From: UBA1731 sp964440985 | GTDB taxonomy: Bacteria; Verrucomicrobiota; Kiritimatiellia; RFP12; UBA1067 | Length of the DNA: 35,880 nt | Assembly: GCA_964440985.1 (NCBI GenBank) | Contig: CAYTWE010000018.1 | Coordinates: 1-35,880, forward strand | Reading direction: 5' to 3' | In this document: positions 32,601-35,880 of the stretch, in pieces | Layout: each line of letters begins with the position of its first letter | How positions within the stretch are numbered: position 1 is the first letter of the stretch | Program-made: the position numbers and the translations under genes | Notes under the pieces: model-generated | The model's database searches: none | What the model was told of the DNA's origin: nothing | Seen by the model: only the letters and a program-made list of their open reading frames with translations

Positions 32601-33899
32601 GACCAGAACGGCATGATGCCGACGAATGCCTCGTATGGATGCTTCAACGTCACCGACGGCGAAATGGTGCTGCGCGGCAAGGGCGACAATGCGGCAGCAC
32701 GCATCAAGGGCGTGGTCACGGTCGGACATCCCACACTCAACGGTTCTGTGCAGCCAGGACTGGTAATCGACAACTGCTCGGTGGATTTTCATGAGGGGTC
32801 AAGGCATTTCGTCATCGCACCCGGCGGCCGCACAGACAGCTCGTTTGTCACCAATCCGTATCTTTTCGTCACCAATGGAGCGTACGCCAAGGTGGATACG
32901 CTCATGGTCAACCGGTTCAACCGCAGGAGCGACCTCGTCACGAAGGTGAAGGTGGCAGACCGCTCGACGCTCAAGGCGACATACATCGTCCAGCCCAACC
33001 GTTCGGGTGATAGCGTGGCGGCGTCGGAATATGAGATATCCGGAGGCTCCAGGCTCTTGGCGGGCAGCGCCGGCGTTTCGCTCTACCGTCCCGCGAAGAT
33101 GACGTTCGACAACTCCATACTTGCGAAGGACGAAGACCTCGATCCTACGGAGATATATTGGGAGTCAGAGATTGCGACGGCCTGGATAGACGCGAAGTTC
33201 ATGAACGGTTCGGAGTTCAGGTGCAGCGGGATAAGGACGAATGCGGCGTTGACGGCTGAAAATCCGTTGCGCATCACGTTCGACGACTCGAAGTGGATTC
33301 CGGCAAAGTCCGGCGATTTCACGTTTGAGTGCGAGATGCCGGAGAAGATCGTCATCGCGGTCACGAACGTCGGCCTTGTGCTTGATGTCCCGGCGGACGC
33401 GACATGGACGATGAACCGTCCCGTGACCGGGACTGGCGGATTGGTCAAGCAGGGCGCAGGCACATTGACGCTCGGCCCGGCATCTGTCGGCTACGCCGGG
33501 GTGACGCGCATCGACGAAGGTGCGGTGGATCTCGACGGCAACTCGCTGCCTGTGCGGGTCGGCGGCAGCGGCACTGTCATGAACGGCACGATCGCGAACG
33601 GCGGGCTTGCCGTGTCCGTTGCCGATGACGGCACCGTTCCGGGGGCGATTCCTACGCTTTCCGATGTGGCGGTGTCCGGGACGTTCAGGGTGGATGCCGG
33701 ACGCAGCTCTGCGGATGTGCCGCTTGAGCGTCCGTACAAGGCCGTCGCTGTCGCGAGATACGAGGGCACGGCCCCAGACGTCTCTCGCTGGAAGGCGGTA
33801 AACCTTGGCGTCCGCGAACTTGGCGGCAGGTTCGAGGTGCGCGACGGCGCAGTGTACATGACGCCGTACTACCGCAGCATGGTCATCAGCATACGCTGA
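29631..33899 (+). CDS. Very large secreted beta-helix surface protein with autotransporter-associated repeats
   Basis: This 1422-residue protein starts at ATG 29631, ten bases after AAAGGA. ATG 29610 lacks a site and precedes the signal peptide, which ends near LSAFA. The first module has ANHWSLGVVPDVGSRA, the same W-x-x-G-x-x-P pattern as in the 19163 protein. The body is a long beta-helix with repeated Gly-Gly turns (LKGGELAATHH, LSGGKVSVNHL, TGGTLDITS, DGGIVKCH, NGGTLVAVES). Near the end, GGLVKQGAGTLTLGPASVGYAG with DEGAVDL fits the autotransporter-associated beta-strand repeat. No translocator barrel or PEP-CTERM signal is present. It ends MVISIR, like the TTVIVR end of the other protein. 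It is probably exposed at the cell surface; its ligand is unknown. Confidence 0.75.
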   Translation: MKSAIPGTSVFRSRICAVAMGCAMCLIALSAFAYTDNSWMAVDGSYDGDYTNANHWSLGVVPDVGSRARFDVNQSYKVTFPSGVFTNNAALRPAVYAGQTVEIDGSDTVLVRADDPSNSYPDETFALCDNGTSWHFFNLERYAAFPEADRHSKPDYLISNFQYRLSSTALHVVKGEFVKGTYNFYDPPGSSWTTLPYMIFFGGRDYAFVDAELVFGADTSFRFPTVRMQSNALTNRVVFAGQASFHGSVMLPHTGSYIRENDAETQFYLKKGADVSFRAGMSAGGPGRDLGVGEDRRWNFFVENGARLTHDHYLSHWRGHMGFDVAGEWICTDSVNFNCTNDSPSIRIVIRDGGALRMAPKNSSKQFYMGNTINCESPASFAVTNASVYNCGNMLLCGSSFTNALVVNDVNGIFGIGYGPKPMSATFKDSVITNRHIFAPGYMGSAVLDFDNTYARFEGTMYIGGWSASSLAATATVNVTSGRFDLNGSTGIIHVGYPTNSYGILNLKGGELAATHHTPVNVGTYGNGEFNLSGGKVSVNHLRTGASYVAGTDGSVEDTVRITGGTLDITSRQRGYGISISEHTNRSGRLIFDGGIVKCHQIWGNVGKSAFEANGGTLVAVESNTYQMYEFGEARLGEKGLTVDSAGYNITIAQSFSDKADAAGSGRLILTGDGVKTLTGDLSELSYVEVRGGTVDITGRTVENLVLNGGTLKIDSTKPISVTGDCDFGDVYLAFTGGASIGDIGSVLKLSKPLTSEQLEKWSRAVVMSGLDDGKALTLSQSEDGNGGYELKYTVREAGITEINLASGTETRTSNYENDAPDIFSVNVAKDAALTLSGTLKRGRLVKNGDGALTLANEDNLFALGWEIRGGKIAVALVDALGVGKDGCVKPGMLRDGTLEFLGDGDKTLYAPLEINATTKTNGVIMKVVGGDVTMPAPKVTAGSFIKRGSGRLVWEIEGSQTLVSGDGYAPWGPAAWPWYESQIHPLVFDDQNGMMPTNASYGCFNVTDGEMVLRGKGDNAAARIKGVVTVGHPTLNGSVQPGLVIDNCSVDFHEGSRHFVIAPGGRTDSSFVTNPYLFVTNGAYAKVDTLMVNRFNRRSDLVTKVKVADRSTLKATYIVQPNRSGDSVAASEYEISGGSRLLAGSAGVSLYRPAKMTFDNSILAKDEDLDPTEIYWESEIATAWIDAKFMNGSEFRCSGIRTNAALTAENPLRITFDDSKWIPAKSGDFTFECEMPEKIVIAVTNVGLVLDVPADATWTMNRPVTGTGGLVKQGAGTLTLGPASVGYAGVTRIDEGAVDLDGNSLPVRVGGSGTVMNGTIANGGLAVSVADDGTVPGAIPTLSDVAVSGTFRVDAGRSSADVPLERPYKAVAVARYEGTAPDVSRWKAVNLGVRELGGRFEVRDGAVYMTPYYRSMVISIR

Positions 33900-33921
33900 C
33901 GGTCTGAAGGACGCATATCGT

Positions 33922-35382
33922 ATGACGTCAACGTTTGCGATGCTGTTCGCGGCGGCGCTTTCGGTTTCGCCGATGCCGCAGACGGCCGATGCCGGAAATT
34001 GGTGGTCGAAGAGGCTTGCGGAGAAGAAAAGGCTTGTTGAGGCTGGCGGCTCGAAGGTTGTGTTCCTCGGCGATTCACTGGCGCACTTCTTCGAGATGGG
34101 CGGCAGCGGAATGGGGCGGCCTGTCTGGGACTGCTATTGGGCGGGAGAACCGTACAAGGCTCTCAACCTTGGGTTCTCCGGCGACCGTACCGAAAACCTG
34201 CTCTGGCGCATAACGGAGGGTGGCGAACTTGACGGCTACGACGCGAAGGCGATAATCCTCACCATCGGGACGAACAACACAGGATACCGCAACGATCCGG
34301 CCGGAGACACGATCATCGGCGTGAAGCGCATCCTTGAGGTCATCCGCGCAAAACAGCCGGATGCCGTCACGGTGCTGTGCGCGATTCTGCCACGCGGGGA
34401 GCGTCCGGACAATCCGATGCGCATCCGCAACGCGGTCGTGAACCGCGAGCTTCAGAAGTATGCGGATGGACGGAAGGTTGTGTGGTGCGACTTCTCCGAT
34501 CGTCTACTCTTCGCCGACGGCATTCTGCCGGCGGCGATCATGCCGGACTTCCATCATATGCGCGAAGAGGGCTACCGCATCTTGACGGCTGCGGTGCTGC
34601 CCTATGTGAATGCGATAATGAAGGGTGAGGCGATGCCGTTTGCCTCCGCATATCCGTCAAGCCTCTGCCGCTATGCCTTCAACGACGGAAAGACGGAGGC
34701 GACACGCGCCGTTACGCGCATCGCCCAGCCGAGCTGGCGTGGAGTGGACTGGTGGGGCGACAGGTTCATGCGCAACCGCATGACGGTCAGGGACAGGAAG
34801 GGCAAGATCGACATCGTGTTCGCGGGCGATTCCATCACGCATTTCTGGGAGGACTACGGCGGGAAGGAATATGCCGCGCTTACGAACCGCTACTCGATTC
34901 TGAACCTCGGCTACGGCGGAGACCAGACGCAGAACCTGCTGTGGCGTTTCCGGCATGGGGAGCTTGACGGCTACCGGGCGAAGGCTGCCATGCTCATGAT
35001 AGGCACGAACAACAACGGCATCGGCGGGTACAACCCGGAACACACCGTCGAGGGTGTGAAGGCCTGCCTTGACGTTCTGCGAGAGAAGCAGCCGCAGGCG
35101 AAGGTCTTTCTTATGGGCTATCTCCCCCGTGCGGTCGGCACGGTCGACGGCGATCCCGCCAAGGATGGCGGGGCGGACGGACGCAACCGCATATCCGGTG
35201 AGAAACTGCGTTCACTTGCCGACGGCAGGAATGTGGTCTACATGGATCTGTACGATAAGTTTCTCGTGGACGGCAAAATCCCAAAATCGCTGATGGGCGA
35301 CTACATTCATCCGACAGAAAAGGGATATGCCATCTGGCGTGAGTGCATTGAGCCTGAATTCAGGAAGGCGGTTGGGAAATGA
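33922..35382 (+). CDS. Exported protein with two tandem SGNH (GDSL) hydrolase domains
   Basis: This 486-residue protein follows the beta-helix gene by 22 bp, with AAGGA nine bases before ATG 33922. The signal peptide ends near QTADA. Domain one (about 40-235) has Ser52 in FLGDSLAH, the block II Gly in LGFSGDRTEN, GTNN, and Asp/His in PDFHHM. Domain two (about 290-485) has Ser304 in FAGDSITH, LGYGGDQTQN, GTNNNG, and Asp/His in GDYIHPTEKGY. Both copies keep the full Ser-Gly-Asn-His set, so both may be active. They are recognisably duplicated but clearly diverged. SGNH enzymes of this kind are often acetyl esterases on glycans, which fits the glycosidases nearby. Two active domains in one chain could deacylate neighbouring positions; that is inference. 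Confidence 0.9.
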   Translation: MTSTFAMLFAAALSVSPMPQTADAGNWWSKRLAEKKRLVEAGGSKVVFLGDSLAHFFEMGGSGMGRPVWDCYWAGEPYKALNLGFSGDRTENLLWRITEGGELDGYDAKAIILTIGTNNTGYRNDPAGDTIIGVKRILEVIRAKQPDAVTVLCAILPRGERPDNPMRIRNAVVNRELQKYADGRKVVWCDFSDRLLFADGILPAAIMPDFHHMREEGYRILTAAVLPYVNAIMKGEAMPFASAYPSSLCRYAFNDGKTEATRAVTRIAQPSWRGVDWWGDRFMRNRMTVRDRKGKIDIVFAGDSITHFWEDYGGKEYAALTNRYSILNLGYGGDQTQNLLWRFRHGELDGYRAKAAMLMIGTNNNGIGGYNPEHTVEGVKACLDVLREKQPQAKVFLMGYLPRAVGTVDGDPAKDGGADGRNRISGEKLRSLADGRNVVYMDLYDKFLVDGKIPKSLMGDYIHPTEKGYAIWRECIEPEFRKAVGK

Positions 35383-35880
35383 ACAGATTGCGTCTGCTTG
35401 TCGTTTCGTTTTTTGCGTGTACCCCCCTCTTCGCCTGGACGACGCGCCCCGGTTGGCCTGCTGTTCCGTCGCAGAACAACGCCCGCATACAGTGTGCGCT
35501 TGCGAGAGGCGACGCAGATCATCCAAGTGCGGTCTTTCCGCTCTGTGAGCCGGGCAGGCCTGTCGCCTGCTGGTGGGACGATGATGCGCTTCATGTCGGA
35601 AGCCGCACATTCGGATTCAATGCGCTCGGCGTAGCGCCGAAGGACGGCGCGTCGTTTTCGGTGGACGTGGTTGCGGACAGCGGAAAGAAGATGCGGCTTG
35701 ATGTCGTGCTCGACGAGGATGCGGCGGCGTACCGCGTTCCTGATTTCGGCATTTTGGGAAACAGAACAATCGATCTGCCAGTCACAATCTCAGCGAAGCG
35801 CGACGGTTCGGTGCGCGTCTCCTCGCCCAATCCGCGCTTCCTGTACGCTCTGTTTTCAGGGAAGGGGCGCAGACTTCTCA
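35379..35880 (+). CDS. Exported protein of unknown function (partial, runs off the right edge)
   Basis: The ATG at 35379 overlaps the stop of the SGNH gene (ATGA), with AGGAAGG about eleven bases upstream. The frame stays open for 167 codons to the window edge. It begins MNRLRLLVVSFFACTPLFAW, a signal peptide, followed by TTRPGWPAVPSQNNA. A beta-rich region follows with no family I recognise; DDDALHVGSRTFGFNALG and ISAKRDGSVRVSS are typical of strand-rich carbohydrate-active proteins. Its coupling to the double SGNH gene suggests that they work on the same substrate outside the cytoplasm. The function is unknown. Confidence 0.8.
   Translation, partial: MNRLRLLVVSFFACTPLFAWTTRPGWPAVPSQNNARIQCALARGDADHPSAVFPLCEPGRPVACWWDDDALHVGSRTFGFNALGVAPKDGASFSVDVVADSGKKMRLDVVLDEDAAAYRVPDFGILGNRTIDLPVTISAKRDGSVRVSSPNPRFLYALFSGKGRRLL

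Noticed and set aside
1..35880. Mobile elements, prophage genes or CRISPR arrays
   Set aside because: No transposase, integrase, terminal inverted repeats, phage structural genes or regularly spaced direct repeats were seen. The repeats in the two beta-helix genes are protein-level repeats.

Overview
The window looks like a piece of chromosome from a GC-rich, carbohydrate-degrading, Gram-negative-type bacterium. It fits the PVC superphylum, most likely Kiritimatiellota, with Lentisphaerota or Verrucomicrobiota as alternatives. That is an inference from gene content: exported DUF1080 proteins, a Tat-type Gfo/Idh/MocA oxidoreductase, large secreted beta-helix proteins with autotransporter-type repeats, a pseudopilin and its peptidase, and a phenylacetate-CoA ligase/ACT pair typical of anaerobes. 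No rRNA is present to settle it. I see no IS element, prophage, CRISPR array or integrase, so most of the window reads as ordinary chromosome with a rich accessory glycan-degradation layer.

Layout. Positions 1-8549 (+) hold a tight housekeeping run: a lipoprotein with two DUF1080 domains, parB, a secreted M28 peptidase, secA, and an OmpR-type response regulator with its histidine kinase. Several stop/start codons overlap and only one promoter is visible, at 81-89. Positions 8641-13071 (+) hold a Tat-exported Gfo/Idh/MocA oxidoreductase, an exported DUF1080 protein and, after a tRNA on the other strand, L-rhamnose isomerase (rhaA). Positions 13111-16167 hold a pseudopilin and priA. Two tRNA-Pro genes (GGG and CGG) lie on the minus strand at 11665 and 16196, each behind a matched promoter. 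Positions 16452-22759 (+) hold a clan GH-A type glycoside hydrolase, a 1024-residue beta-helix surface protein and a YhcH/YiaL-family protein. A convergent terminator at 22783 separates these from a minus-strand paaK-ACT operon (22812-24554). From 24629 (+) come prepilin peptidase, a secreted multi-zinc-finger protein coupled to a Ser/Thr kinase, and a GH95-type fucosidase ending at a 20-bp-stem terminator. The last block (29549-35880) is a 1422-residue beta-helix protein, a double SGNH hydrolase and the start of an unknown exported protein.

How the genes may work together. The glycoside hydrolases, SGNH esterase-like enzyme, YhcH protein and RhaA suggest removal and use of deoxy-hexose-containing, acylated glycans. 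The oxidoreductase/DUF1080 pair matches the known oxidise-then-cleave (3-keto-glycoside) route. The pseudopilin and its peptidase suggest a type II secretion or pilus-like machine encoded mostly elsewhere.

Regulation visible in sequence. A recurring extended -10 element, TGTGGTATAAT, without a -35 box, precedes many protein genes, and two of these genes appear leaderless. The tRNA promoters instead have good -35 boxes with 17-bp spacing and GC-rich discriminators. A 10-base A tract sits in the promoter spacer of the largest surface protein, making it a candidate for slippage-driven phase variation.
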